Assembly (NCBI GenBank): GCA_026225945.1
Contig: JAMJFZ010000107.1
Coordinates: 44,816,501 to 44,880,500, forward strand
Direction: 5' to 3'
DNA: 64,000 nucleotides
Source: Cricetomys ansorgei
Lineage: Eukaryota; Chordata; Mammalia; Rodentia; Nesomyidae
Shown: one piece after another, positions 1 to 12,840 of the stretch
Numbering within the stretch: the stretch's first letter is position 1
How the letters are laid out: each line of letters starts with the position of its first letter
Position numbers and translations under genes: made by a program
The notes under the pieces: generated by a model
What the model was told of the DNA's origin: nothing
Seen by the model: only the letters and a program-made list of their open reading frames with translations
The model's database searches: none

Positions 1-1339
1 CTCAGATGCTGTATCCTAGAGTCTAAATTAGTGACTTGCTGTCCTAGGTGCTCAATAAAATTTCTTAAATGTAGTATTTTGCCCAAGCATAATTGCACAC
101 AATTATCTATGATTGTTATCATCAGGCTTACTATAAATACAAACAAAAATATGAAGTAAAGATCATTTTCAGAAAATTTCATTAAAATGAACTTTCAAAT
201 TTCTACCTCTGCTTTAGGAGACACCTCAAGAATATGGTCTTTATCACTGAAACCATATGTTTTGTAGAGGAGTAATGTTATATGTGATTATTTCATGTTC
301 TATTCTGGCAGCAGAATAAAGCATCATTCAAGGGTTTATGACACATATATGAGAAAATTCTGATTTTTTTAAAAACCCTCATGGTTATAAACATTTTAAA
401 AGCCATTATTATCTATATATAATATATAGATAGGCAGCTGATGTCTGTCTTCAATTTAAATGCACTTACTTTTCTTACTACAGAGGAACTTACATGATAT
501 TACAAATGCGCCTAAAAATTTAGGAATTAAATATTCATTAGTATCTGAAAATCAGTATGAACTTTTACATAAACATTTTATAATTTGGAAATAAACCCCA
601 ATGTAATGTTGCATTGAATCTAATGGAATGATACTGGGAAAAATAGGAGATAAATATAATTAAAGCCATATATTATTTTATATAATTAGATAATCAAAGT
701 ATTAATATTTCTGAAGTCATGTTTTAAGATGTTCATTATCACTGATGGTGCTGATCAGAAAATTAAACTGCATAATAAATGATGATAATTTTATAAATTT
801 GTGTAAAGTTTATCTCCATCTGAGAAATTAAAAAAGCTCATGGCTCAGTGTATCTGTTAAAATTCTCTTTAATAAACTAATGGTAGACTTAAGGTAATCA
901 ATTTGCTAATTTTCTTTCATATCTGTATAATTTAGTTGTTTACTTTACTGAGTCACAGACATAAATGCCAACCCATTAAAATAAATTAAAGTTTTTCATA
1001 GTGGCTTCTGGAAGACTTTTTATTTCCACTCTTAATTATTACACAAAAATCTCTAGAGTGTGTCAGTTAAAGTAGAATGCAAATTAATTAAGTCAGAATA
1101 TCACCATGGCTTTTTTTTGCTCCTTTAATATTGGAAAACAGTACGAGTCCTGTAACAAAACAGTAACTGCGCTTAATTTATTTTCCTGGATATTTTGAGC
1201 TCTAGAACTTTTTTTATGCACAGGAGTGTTTGGGGAAGTCAATTAACATTACATAGTTGTTAAAAGATTCTGAAATTATGCCCATTGTTAAAAATAATAC
1301 CCTTTATTTTTCTTAATCCATACTTTTTTCTTTATTTAA
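1..1339. other. Unique AT-rich DNA, no gene seen
   Basis: Low-CpG, AT-rich sequence with frequent stops in all frames. The only structure noticed is a short AT palindrome near 410-432. No SINE, LINE or LTR signature was recognised. Confidence 0.6.
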
Positions 1340-2180
1340 AGTTTTTTAATAAATATTTTTATCATGTTTTTCCTTCCACAATATCTCCCAGATCCTCTTT
1401 ACCTCTCTACCCTCCCATTTATGTGTCCTTCCTTCCTTCCTTCCTTCCTTCCTTCCTTCCTTCCTTCCTTCCTTCCTTCCTTCCTTCCTTCCTTCCTTCC
1501 TTCCTACTTTCCTTTCTTTCTTTCCTTACTTTCAAAACGAATAACAAAAACCCAACCAAACCACAAAAGTGAAAATCAAAACAAACAAAACATATTTGAA
1601 ATAAGACAAAAACTGCCCAAAGAAAACAAAATGAAACAAAACCAACAAACAAAAACATTGTTTGTTTTCTGTCAGTCAATTGCTCCTGGGCATGGATGGA
1701 GCCTGTTCTACAGTGAGGTTAATAAACCTAGTGACATGCCATTGGAGAAGTTCTCTTTGCTACATGTTTCAATTGCTAATAACTGCTTCTTGGTGAAGTT
1801 AGACCACTTACCTCTCTCAGTGCTGGGACCATTTCTGGCCTAACCCTGTGCAGGACTTGTGCACAATGCCTCAGTCTCTGTGAGTTCATATGTGTGTCAG
1901 CCCTGTTGTGTCAGGAAGACACTGTGTCCTTGGAATCATCCATCATCTCTGACTCAAAATCTCTTTGCTACCCCTTCTGCATAGATCCCTGAGCCTTTAG
2001 GGAAGCAGTTTAAGGAAGACATTCCACGGTGGACTGAATGCCGCAAAGTTTCTTACTCTCTGCACATTGTCCACTTGTGAGTTTTTGTAGTAATTCTCAT
2101 CTACTGCACGAAGATACTCAGATGTGGGTTCACCAAGGCAGTGAGTCTTAATGACATACTGCTATTCTCATTGTACTTTT
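1340..2180 (-). mobile_element. L1 3' UTR fragment (murine L1, Lx/V-like)
   Basis: Read on the plus strand, the order is that of a reverse-complemented rodent L1 3' UTR: a pyrimidine-rich leader, a CCTT-expanded tract, an A/C-rich stretch (about 1535-1660), then a diverged block around 1840-2110 that includes 'gtgagttcatatgtgtgtca' and 'gcatagatccctgagcc'. The same block recurs, more diverged, at 51.4-52.6 kb. There is no ORF2 here, so this is only the 3' end of a 5'-truncated insertion. The subfamily is tentative. Confidence 0.75.
1427..1505. repeat. (CCTT)n microsatellite
   Basis: A perfect CCTT tract of about 79 bp inside the L1 3' UTR, followed by a degenerate TTTC-rich tail to about 1530. 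It produces artificial open frames of repeated FLPS on the plus strand and RKEG on the minus strand. Confidence 0.98.
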
Positions 2181-4085
2181 AATTTTAAATCTTGAATATC
2201 TCAATAAATTCATAACCATATTCTTCTAACAATAATATACATTTCTACTAAAATTATAATCCTGTGGGCAGAACCTGAAAGACATTTAGAAAATACAACA
2301 TAGATCCCATAGAAGAAATGAAATTCTTTTGAATTTTAGATTGTTCAGTGTTTCAAATCTTATTCAATTTGATACTCAATGATGGGAAACTTTCTTTGTG
2401 CATGCTACTGCAGTAAATTATAAGAAAATGAGGCTGATATTCTTCCTTCAACAATCACTTTAAAATAGTTCTCATTTTATAGAAACTTTGCTTCTTAAAT
2501 GAGGGAATTAATCCCAATGAGAAAAAGTGTTTCAAAAGTTTACTTAATCCAAAGAACTGTATGTGTTTGGAACAGGTTTTCCTTGGTTATAAACTATGCA
2601 TCACTTGGGTAAAACTGAATTCTTTAGCCAAAAATTTAAATTTGAGCTATGGGATGCATTTAGCCTAAGTTGTAAAAATATCTTAATCTTCCCAACAAAT
2701 CAAAAGTAAATGTTTGGATAATTTTGAGTTTTGGCCCAAAATAAGATATGTGGAAAAGATCTCATCTCAGATGTTTCAATTATCTGATGGATTCAGATGT
2801 AGTAGATATCCAAGACTTCTTGTGAGTCAAACATGGAACAGACACAGGAAGCAAGTTCCAAGTTTTAAACTCATTTCTATGTTGAACATAAGTTTTCAAG
2901 TATTCACCAGGTATTAATGGAAAAGTGGCTTAGTAAACTTGTTTATTATCAGTTCCTTTTATTTTAAAAAATAAGAAGAAAGTGAAATCAGAAAGAAGTG
3001 AGAAATACAAAATGTGAACCTTTCTACATTATAGTAAGAAACTTCAAATGAACAAACATCAGTCTTAATAAGCAGTGGACATAACAATGATGCTCTGTGT
3101 ATAATAGACACAGAAAGGGCACGCAGATATAGATGGCTCATCCACTGAGAAGCCGTGGGTGTGAATGTGTCCTGGATTGTCACCTGAGCCACTGGCAATT
3201 CCTCCCACACCTTCAGTTCAGGACTTAACTATGGATTCATGTTTTTAAAATTTAAATTTAAATATTACTTCCCTTGTGCTTCAGTTTTCAATGATTCTTG
3301 GATAGCATTCTTAGCTTCTCTGTAGCTCCTTCCCAACTTGTGTACACTATAAAATCATATATCACAAAGCATGTCAATCAGAAAATCAGTTACCTAGAGT
3401 CCTGGCTGCTCCATCAGCCATCCAAAGGGAGAATAAATAATATCAACTTCTTTTGCAAAGTTACTACCCAATCTGCAAAACAGGTTGGACGGTTGATTTT
3501 AAATTGTTGGCTTACGCTTAATCTGATTGGCCTATGGTTCTCTGTGCTTCTCCATGTTTTAAGTGAAGACTGCTTTGTTTCTACAGCTTTTCTGTTTTAA
3601 TATGTATTTCATTACTTCTTTGAGAATGTCCTATAATGAGTTTTGATCATTTCCACTCCCCTCCTCCAGTTCATAGCTTTTCTGATGATATGAATGAGAA
3701 AAGAATCACAGTTGATATAAAATATATGGCTTTTGAAATGGATAGAAGTCAAAGTGTAAATTTGAGAAAAGCAAAATTATTCTGAATTCATATAAACTTC
3801 CCCAATAAACTGAAAGTAACTTTATGTTCTGATGAAAAATTAGATATTACATATTTAGAAATTCAAAATGTATATAACATACATTTTAGAAAAGGTCGTG
3901 TTCCTGATTAATAATGTATGCATATAGTATTTACAATTGCAATTAACATATTCAGTGTTATATTAACCAATAAGCTACAAAACACACAATCATTCTTAAA
4001 GCTCAATGGCTTGGAGAAATTACAAGTATTTTCAGATTTTTTTCTTTTATAAAATCTTACTTAGCATTAATTTCACTTACTTTTA
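2181..4085. other. Unique DNA, no gene seen
   Basis: AT-rich sequence with only short open frames (100 codons or fewer). No interspersed-repeat family was recognised. Confidence 0.55.
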
Positions 4086-4134
4086 AAGATTTTCTTTTAC
4101 TATTTATTTATATATTTATTTCTATGTGTGCATG

Positions 4135-4185
<51 letters not shown>

Positions 4186-4337
4186 ATGTGTGTGTGGAGG
4201 CCAGGAGAGGCTGTCAGATACCTTGGAGCTAGAGTTACAGGTAGTTGTGAGCCATCCAAACTGGTTACTAGAAACTAATCCAGGCCTATTGCAAAAGCAT
4301 CATGTAACACTCAACCACCAATTTATCACTCCAGCCT
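4086..4337 (-). mobile_element. B3-type SINE (B2 superfamily) with TG expansion
   Basis: The right end, 'caccaatttatcactccagcc', is a decayed form of the complemented tRNA-like B2/B3 head (consensus ending 'tctccagccc'). The middle resembles the B3 body, and the left end is the A/T-rich tail. A long TG run fills the variable 3' region where B3 elements usually carry CA/TG repeats. The copy is well diverged and so old. Confidence 0.7.
4139..4184. repeat. (TG)n microsatellite
   Basis: About 23 TG units inside the 3' part of a B3-type SINE. It accounts for the Cys-Val-rich open frame across this position. Confidence 0.97.
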
Positions 4338-4949
4338 TATAAATTATCTTAATTTTACTCCTGAGCAAAAAAGAAAAATGCTGTATGAATTCTACCAGAT
4401 TTTGGCAGTGATTTTACATGAGTGGATGAAACTAGACTACCTTTAGAATATAGAAAGGTACGTCATGGTTTTCAGGTGTAAATTTGCTTAATAACAGTTT
4501 AATGAGTAACAGCTACTGCCACATACTGATATATAATGACATGAAGCTAAGTAAGACAACATGCCTGCACTTACGCCACTCATCACTGGCCTTTCTCGAC
4601 ATTTAGAACAGACTGTATCATTATTTATAAACTTAAATCCACACTTTGTTATTGTCTGATTATAATTCAAATTATGTCAATAAATTTTGCCACTGTTCCT
4701 ATGGAGAATTCTGTTACATTTAAATCCAAATAGTTTTCAGTTAATTAAAATCACAACAATCTTGAACTGCATTGGATTTCCAAGTTACTAACAGTTTCAC
4801 AAACAGCTTGCACAGTTCCTTAGGCGTTAATGTTCCTTCTCACAGTCTGGCTTTTGATCACTTTCAAACACCACCAGGTACAGCAAGATTCGCTCTTCGC
4901 ACTCTCACTGGCGGGAATAGGAAGAACACAAGCGAGGTCATCGCTTAGT
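4338..4949. other. Unique DNA, no gene seen
   Basis: AT-rich spacer between a B3 SINE and an ancient repeat. Nothing recognisable was found on either strand. Confidence 0.5.
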
Positions 4950-5350
4950 AAAACTCTGCAGCATAGAAAGAAGAGGTAACAGCGGTCCAGGAAAGCTTTA
5001 AAGAGGAGGGAAGTTTTGAGCTGTGTACTGAGGGATGAGTAGCTTTTCCAGGTTCCATACAGTACCCTGGATTGAAGAGTGGACATGGAGGATGGACTAT
5101 ATTAATGGAAGAGGCATGCACGGTAGGGACGTGTAAGGTGGTGTGAGTCCGTTAGGGGGTATGATGTTACTGAGAAAAGGGAAGAAACATGAGGCTAGAC
5201 CGTCAGATGAAGGGGCCTGATTATACCGATGCTGTTCGTCCTGAGAAAGCAGAACAACTTCGGAGGCTTCCCTAATTTCAAGAGTGGAGTGACTTGGCTG
5301 ACTTTCTGCATGAGGTAGAACCATCTTGAAGTGGTAGAGGGGACATTTTG
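4950..5350 (+). mobile_element. Ancient mammalian interspersed repeat, family not named
   Basis: The succession of motifs (a 'gggaagttttgagctg' block, 'gagggatgagtag', then 'gagtggagtgacttggctga' near 5284) follows a mammalian-wide repeat that I recognise by pattern but cannot name with confidence. The GC content is higher than the flanks. Divergence is high, which fits an insertion older than rodents. Confidence 0.4.
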
Positions 5351-5920
5351 GTGTCAAAAGTGGTGACAGGCGCTAAATCATCACTTAATAGACACCATGT
5401 CTTATGAATCATGGAAAGTTGAAGGAAACTGCTAACTTTGTGGTGGTTGTGAAGACTTTGTTCTCGACCTTTTTTTTTTTTTTTTTTTAAGAAGCAAGGA
5501 AGACCAGTTATTTCACACTCCTCCCAATAATTATTTTTAAGAACACAGACATACTGTTCTCAGTGTGCTTTTCTTTCTTATTCTGGGACATTCTTGTTGA
5601 TTGCAGAAAATACTTTCTCCTTCATCTTTGTAAAATAAAGATAGGACATTTTCGTGAAATGTCCCTTGTTCTAGATAATCATGCCTCAATCTCCTGAAAC
5701 TGTGCTTGACTTTAGATATATTAACAGATCAAATGTGGAATAGTGGAGAGGAACAAGAGTATTTCTGATTCAATTGTACATTTCTGACTAGGTTTGCATT
5801 AAACAAATTAGGTATTTTTATAGAATCCAATGTTCTTGTCAAACATATGTAAATAAAGTCCCAATTCTATTTCAAAGGACATCTTTTGTAAAAGTAACTA
5901 TTCTTTTGTAGTTTGAGGGA
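5351..5920. other. Unique DNA with a T19 homopolymer
   Basis: Contains a run of T at 5470-5488 not attached to a recognisable SINE. The remainder is AT-rich with no feature seen. Confidence 0.5.
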
Positions 5921-6136
5921 GTGTGTGTGTGTGTGTGTGTGTATTTTCATGGGACAGTGGTACATATATTTGTTTGTATATGGAGGTTAGAGGACAACAC
6001 TGGGTGTCATTTTTGCATATTTTGTTTGAAACAGGGTCTCTCACTGATTTGAACTTCTCCAAGTAGGCAAGGTTGGCTGCACAGGAAGCCCCAGCCTGTC
6101 TCCACGTTGACTTGTATGACCATGCCTGGCCTTTTA
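5921..6136 (-). mobile_element. B4-type SINE fragment
   Basis: On the minus strand it reads from a 'ggccaggcatgg' B1-like head, through 'gagagaccctgtttca', to 'gacacccagtgttgtcctct' and a CA-repeat tail (GT 5921-5942 on the plus strand). That order is typical of the B4 composite SINE. The 5' tRNA/ID-like part is missing. An L1 3' UTR fragment follows directly. Confidence 0.7.
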
Positions 6137-6137
6137 A

Positions 6138-6260
6138 AAAGCCTGTTCATTTTTGAGAGCTTTGTACAACATGTTTAGATCATATTCATCCCCCTCTCCA
6201 AAGCTTTCCCAGATCCTTCTCCCTTCTCTATCCACCCAATATTGGGTTTTTTTTTCCTTT
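6138..6260 (-). mobile_element. L1 3' end fragment
   Basis: The plus-strand pattern 'tttagatcatattcatcccc' followed by a C/T-rich block ('cccagatccttctccc') matches the complemented distal 3' UTR of rodent L1. It resembles the left end of the larger L1 copy near 56.35 kb. Short and diverged. Confidence 0.5.
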
Positions 6261-9200
6261 GACTTTGAAATATCATTTGTGAATGTTGGTGATTGCATCG
6301 ACAATGATGTATTTAGCTTTTGAAGTCTTCATATATTTCAGGGCAGTGGGGTGTCAGCAAACACAGATTTCAAACTTGGAAACTGGTACCCATCCATCCT
6401 GGCTTCTCATAAGTTGTGGTGGTTGCAAATGGATTTTCATGTAGACATATCAAACTTAAGGTATTTGCTATTTTATTTCTTTATGGCTTCCTGCCGAATT
6501 CAAATGTAACCACCATTTCTTATGGCTTATTACCAAGGCTATTATTAGCGGGGAAAGAATCTGAACACCATTGGTATGTGTGCCTGCTTGTAAAACTGCT
6601 TCACTGCTAAGGAAAAAAGCATTTACTTTGGCTAAAAAAAGACAGATTAAACATAGACTTTTGTTTGACAAAATAATTTTAAAAACCATTTTAAAATTAT
6701 TTAAAGGTCATGACAATTTTAGAGCAATTAAACTAATGAAGTAGTAGGTGACAATATACTCACAGGATGTTAACTTTCAGTGAAGAATTGTGTTTAGCGA
6801 TCTTTTTAAGGTACAGTTAATGTTCAGTTCCTGTTGTTGTTTGTAGAAGGACCTATTAGACAGGTCAAGCATTGTGAAGTTCCAGTTCTGCCTGGAGGGC
6901 TCCTACCACTAATTGCTCAGATGTTCTGTCAGAATCCTGCATGTATCTGAAAGAGAAAAGCGTGGAACTGGTATGACATAATCCTGGATTCAAATCTGGA
7001 AACATAATATCGGAATAAAATCGTGACTATAATTATAAGGCACAAACCTGGTTAGAATCTATTTTTTTGTTTGTTGATTCATTTGTTGTCTTATTCATCA
7101 CAGAATAGTAAGATTCAACTTGTACAGGTTTTGAGAAAACCCCATAATCATTAATGGAAAATACCAATTGCTTAGTAAGATTAAAACGAATACTTAGCAA
7201 GTATAATTACTAATGAATGCTATGTCAAACTAGAAGAGTTTGGACTCTTTATATTTTCAAAGAGATTGCTTGTTTTGGTCATACATTCTCTCAGCTAGTA
7301 ACCCTTACTCTGTCCTTTTGCGACAAATTGGGTTAAAACCAGGAGATTCACCACTGGGGTGGAAATTTTGGGAACTCTCTCATGTCCCATGTGTTTATAC
7401 AATTCTTGGCAGCTGTACAGTTACCATCTCAGGACACATATTCCTTGTGTAACATCTATGGTTCCCTGAAATAGAATAATCTCCAAGTTTATCAAAGTTC
7501 AATGATGAAAAGAAACAAAAGCTTACAAATGTCAAACTTTGTTGGGATAAACTGATTTTCAAGTAAGAAAATGAACACAACAGTCATTGCTAAAATGCAC
7601 CCATTGCTGGCTTCTATCTAGAAGGCAATGGTTATTTCCTATGTGTATTTGGCAAATGTTACAAACTAGTAAAATATGCTTCACTTTTTTTCCCCCCACA
7701 TGGGAACTCCTACTGTCCCTAGGTTGCCAACACTCTTTTTCCCTTCCCAAATCAGTTCACTCTGCACTCTTTTCTTCCTAGGGCACTATGCCTTTCTAAA
7801 CTAATTTTTCTCACTTTCCCCCTTGAGTTTTTTTCCTGTCCTGTCTTATTTTCTCATGTGCCTCAGGGAATCCTTTCAACAAACCTCAGACATGCCAGGT
7901 AGTCCAAGAACAATACTCACCTTTGTTTCCATGAACTCCATCCTCCATCCAATAGTCAGTCCTAAAATATGTTGAAGTTCAGGTTTATGAGCTTTGCTAG
8001 AGAGAGCAGAGGAGAAGGGAGGTTTGCCAGAGAGATTTTGTAGGCACACAGAGCATGAAGACTGGCAGGGGAGGCCACCAGCTGAGGCTTCTTGCCTCCC
8101 TCTGCAGTTTAGGGATTCTGGCCTCCTGTTTCTTTGGTTCTAACTGCTGACTGAGAACTTCATTCAACAGTCCCATACTCTGCAGTTTATTTCCTTTGTT
8201 TGTCCAAACGTCTAACCTTGTCTTTGGGCTGACAAAACTTTGACATACAAAACCTTCTTACAAAGAATATAGACAGAATAAAAGAAGAGTTGTAATTCTT
8301 TTAAGAGACACTATGGACACAGAGTCAGGTCCCAATAGCTATCCACATTTGCTTCTGTGCTTCTCAACTCTCTCCCACATGGTATCTCCCTCTGACATCT
8401 TCATAGCTAGTATCCTTTATTGGGACACCAAGGATGTTGTGTTGTTTTGATGGTTTGGTTCCAAGAGTCATCACTTCATGCTTTACTAATGAGAAACATA
8501 CAGAAAAGACACAATGTTTGTCTCAGATATTCAGTTCTCCATGATGCATTTTCCACACTAGATAGAAGCTGAGGTCAGGGATTAACTGTTTTCATTTGTC
8601 TGTAACTTTTTAGCTCTGAACACAAATCCCGCAGCTCAGATAATGTCCTATAAATTTTAATTGGATTGACTAGGACTGTCATTTGTGCCTTGGTGGGAGA
8701 TGAAAGCAATAGAAAGTCCAAATCCATCATGTCACTCTTTCATTTAAATTTGTATTTTCCTAAATAATTCCCATTAGGACCTCGAGTCAGATATAGTGCT
8801 AAAAACCTATTCTTGGACGTGAGGCAAGGAGTGTAAATGTCAGTAGTCAACAAAGAATGGCATCTCCCAGCCTGTAAAAAGAGGTAAGGAGTTCTACACA
8901 GAAATTTGGTACAGATCAAAGGCTTTCATGTACTGACACATACCCCAATCCAAGAAGGATTTGTATTTAGAAGAGAAACTTGAGACAGCCTAATGCTTCA
9001 CAATAGAGGCATAATTCAAAGAGTGGGGTCTTATTCCAGCTGCTCCATGCCTTATTCCACAGTTAAGCATGTGATTTCCCTCTAAATTATTTTTATGTAA
9101 TTTGAGATTCTAATTGTAAGAAAATCAACTTATGGTTTCTTGGACCATGTTTTCTACCAAATAAGTCTAACACCTGGCTTAGTTGAATCTGATCCAAGAG

Positions 9201-10138
9201 TTCTTTTCCATGATTGTTTTCCTGGTTGAGGACAAAAGAATCAGGGAAAATTAGATCACAGAAAATAAGGCAAATCCCAATGTCACTACCTGCCCTTCTT
9301 AATTTTTATATAACCCCAAGAGTTAACCAAAGTTATTCTATCCTAGGAATATATAATATCCAGTTGCTCTTACAGCTGTTCAGTATTTTCACTATATTCT
9401 AAAGCATAATTCTGTGAGCTAGGTGAATTATGCTAGGCAGGCTGCATCTGGGTTGATTTTCAGCAACACTCATTTACCAAACCTACAAAGATGCTCTGTG
9501 ACTGGTAGTAGTACTACAACTTGATAATTAAATTCCTGTTAGCCATATATCATGTGTTTTAGTTATCTACAGATAGCCTTCAAACTCTCCAAAGTATATC
9601 AAAATGATGGTATATAAATTCTTTGTTAAAACGAAGCATAAATTAGTATCAGGCCAAACTTTCCTTTCACAAGGTCGCTCTCAGCATCTCTCTTATTGTT
9701 CATAGTTTCTGAACATAGTAAATGGACAGTAGAAATAGGGTATACACATTTTTGTTTCTTGAATTTATAAATAAATTATTAAAATACTTGAGATTAAGAT
9801 AGACTTTCAGCTTTGCAGTGTCCTTAATGAGATTGAGATTTTAAAGTAATTTTATGCAAAAGTTTCTTTATATATGTTCCAGTATGGATGCTAAATAGGA
9901 CCATTAAAGTAGCTGCAATAATAGAGTATGTTTTGGCTGTTGGTAATTTACACCAAAGACACTTTGATGTGTAAGCAGTCCTGTTTGCTTTGCACACTGT
10001 CTTTCCATTAGGAGACTATACAGACTATTTGCAGACACTCCAGGTTCATCATTGCTGCACTGAAAACTTGGCTGAATGATTTTGAATGTTTGTTTCCAAA
10101 GAATTTCTCTATATCTAACTCAAAGAATTGATAAGGAT
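6261..10138. other. Unique DNA, no gene seen
   Basis: Nearly 4 kb with no clear transposon. A stretch near 6958-7010 faintly resembles the middle of a MIR SINE ('ctggattcaaatctgg'), too weakly for its own entry. No open frame reaches 80 codons. Confidence 0.5.
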
Positions 10139-10177
<39 letters not shown>

Positions 10178-10337
10178 GTATATGACTGTGTTGCCTGCAT
10201 GTGTACAGAGGTCAGCAGAGAGTGTCGGATGAATCCCCAAGAACCACAGTAACAGACTGTTGAGAGCTGCCATGTGGGTGCCAGGTCCTCTGCCAGAGCA
10301 GCAAGTGCTCTTAACCACTGAGGCATCTCTCCAGCCC
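10139..10337 (-). mobile_element. B3-type SINE with (ATTT)n tail
   Basis: The minus strand starts with the tRNA-derived head 'gggctggagagatgcctcag' and continues through the B box region and 'gcacccacatggcagctc'. It then has the B3-type body, ending in an (AAAT)n tail seen on the plus strand as ATTT units at 10139-10178. Near full length, so one of the better preserved SINEs here. The RNA polymerase III A/B boxes are recognisable but probably inactive. Confidence 0.88.
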
Positions 10338-10564
10338 TAATTTAAAGTTCTTAAACATTTATTTTTCTAAAATAAATGGAGTACAGCATTGAAACAACCA
10401 ATTCATATGCTATTACCACTCCCAGAAGTTCTTGAAACTAGACAGAAAGTTTTTCTGAGCTCTCTGCAGAAGAAATCATCTCTCCATGATCTTTCCTGGA
10501 TACATAAGAGTTTTTATCTTAAATATAGCACACTTGTCAACTACGTGTTACTCCTCATACCTGT

Positions 10565-10650
10565 TCTAGACCAAGGCAGTAGGACTGCCATGAACTCAAG
10601 GTTGGCCTGGACTACAAGCTGAGACACTATCTGAAAACAAAGGCAAGAAA
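10565..10650 (+). mobile_element. B1-related SINE fragment
   Basis: Contains 'tgaactcaaggttggcctgg' and 'actacaagctgagacactat' followed by an A-rich end. This is the 3' half of a diverged B1 or of the B1 part of a B4 element. Confidence 0.6.
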
Positions 10651-12444
10651 CAAAGTATTTGCTACATAATACGTATTTTTCTTAGCTATTAAGTTAAAGT
10701 TCTTTTACCTAAAGACGTTAATATTTTCTCTTTGAGGCATTTATTTAAATATACATGTAAAAAGAATAATTTTGAAAATTTGAAGATTGTGTATGTATAT
10801 GTGTGTGTGTTTCTATGTAAGCCAAACAAATCTAATTTGTTATGTCCAGAACTATCTGAGAGTTTATATACCTGAGAACTAGAAGGAAATCTGAGGTCAA
10901 TCAGTGTTTCCGAATGGCAGACAGGTTAGTATTGAGTCTCCGTCCTTTCAGATATGTTTAATTAATTTGAAAGTGAACACAGTTCAGAAAGTAAACAGTT
11001 TCCTTTTGAGCTGTGTGCCTTCAATTAGCAAGATAACAGGGATGTGTTTACAGGACATTAGCTGCTGTTCAGCGATAGGCAAGCAAACTGCAGAAGTTGC
11101 ACCTGGAATCAGTTTTCTGATACAGACTGAGCACACAAGCGGAAGAGTGAAGTTCATCGAAGGGATAAGCAGATTTGGTTACTTTACATGCTACCTTCAA
11201 CATGTGCTTTAATTTTGCTTCCTTGTAGAAGCCGCCCTTCCTTCAGCTCATTTCAGCCTCTTGATTTATGATCAGTAGTTGTAACATTCCCAGTGAAGAT
11301 GGTGTTTTCTCCTGTCAGAATGTGTGACTCCCTGTTGAAACTGCCATGAGAGAGCAAACGGGGTTCAAAATAGCTCTGGATTGTACTAAAGGGATGGTTA
11401 GAAAATAACTGATAATTTTGTATTAAACATACATATGAATGAATATTCTCAATTAACACATTGATTTGTGTGAATTATAATTCAGAATTAATCAAGAGAC
11501 ATCAGGAGAAATATTTCCTAGTAATGTAGCTTCTCTATAGTATTTGAACCATTTTCAGCTATATCATTTTATTATAATTAGACATGCACATTACTTACTT
11601 ATTGGCCCAGGGTCCAAATAAAATTTAAAGAGTCCAGAAGCCAGTTGTTTACTTTGACAATGTAACTTTTGTTATACCTCATTGAGGAAGGCACAGACTC
11701 TGTTTCAATGAAGTAGCCAGCCTAGATAGGAACATCAGCAAAACAGGGTGATACGCTGTATAATCACTATGTGAACATTTATCACTACACTGCCTGTGTG
11801 AGCCTGGGCATCTCTTTGAATAACATTTAGGCGTGTACTTCCTCAGTGTTTTTTTAAAAAGTTTTATTGCCAATGCCTTAAGTTCTGTCACTGCATAGAC
11901 CTGTAATTGACAAATTAATAGTTATTGATGAACTTAGGATCCATGTGAAAATAGAAAGAGTTTTAATATGGACTTGACATTCTACAATCAAAAAAAAAAA
12001 AAACCAAACAAACAAACATCAAGGTCAATCGAGTCACTGTCACAAGACACATAATGTACCCAGATCCCTTCTTCAGGAAATGGCCTAAAAATGACGATCA
12101 GCTCTCTGCTACTGTGGGGGAACAAGCTACAAGAATACCCCTTCAGACTGCATCAGAGACACCCACTTCCGATTCTATTACAAAATGCCCCTGAGATATG
12201 TGAATGAATCATCATATTTTTAATCACAGATATATGTCACTCTCCACTCAATCTCAATATTCTACCCTATTGTGAATTGGGAAAATCGATAAGCTATCTT
12301 CCAGGTTTTGTTCAGAAGACATTTATCAGTTCCTGTGATGAGGAGTTCCATTCCTCTTATGAGATAGTCCTTCTGCATACCCATTTGCTGCCACGTAGTT
12401 CCTTACAGATAGGAAGTGTCAGGAACCCAAGAATAATGAGGGAT
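10651..12444. other. Unique DNA, no gene seen
   Basis: Includes an A14 run at 11990-12003 followed by C/A-rich sequence. That looks like a retrotransposed tail, but the 5' flank matches no SINE and has no nearby AATAAA, so no processed pseudogene is called. Confidence 0.5.
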
Positions 12445-12840
12445 TAATTAGGAAACAAAATATGGTTTATACTCTCAGTGGAGCTTTACTTGGCCTCAAA
12501 AGTGGGCGAGTCCTATCTTATGCTGCAACATAAATACAATTTGAGTAGATTCAGGTGCATGAATAAGTCAGTCCTGACAGTACAAATATTTTATGCTTCT
12601 TCTTATATGAGCTATCTGCAGCCATCAAATTTGGAGGAACAGAAAGCAGAAGAGTAGTTCCCGGGCAGTGGAGGTGGGGAAAAGAGAGCTGTTGCTGAAT
12701 ACTTTTATAATACAGAATTGTCCACAACATCCATTTTTATAGCCATGTGAATATACTAACACTACTCAACTGAGCCCTTAAAAAACAGTGGAGATGATAA
12801 ATTTTGTATTACATGATTTTTGCCACCATTAAAGGGCTGA
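12445..12840 (+). mobile_element. L1M 3' end (ORF2 terminus plus 3' UTR)
   Basis: The order of motifs fits the 3' end of old mammalian L1 (L1MA/L1MB-like). There is a decayed 'tatggtttatactctcagtgg' block, then 'tcttatatgagctatctgca', then 'gaacagaaagcagaagagta', then 'gtgaatatactaacactact' and a terminal 'ttgccaccattaaa'. The frame is broken and only the last part of ORF2 could be present. The high divergence fits an insertion before the rodent radiation. Confidence 0.8.

Noticed and set aside
1285..1843. Three overlapping open frames up to 159 codons on both strands
   Set aside because: They run through the CCTT array and an L1 3' UTR; the proteins are repeated FLPS, SFLP or RKEG.
11880..12020. 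Processed pseudogene ending in an A14 tail
   Set aside because: No polyadenylation signal at the expected distance and no recognisable protein remnant upstream.
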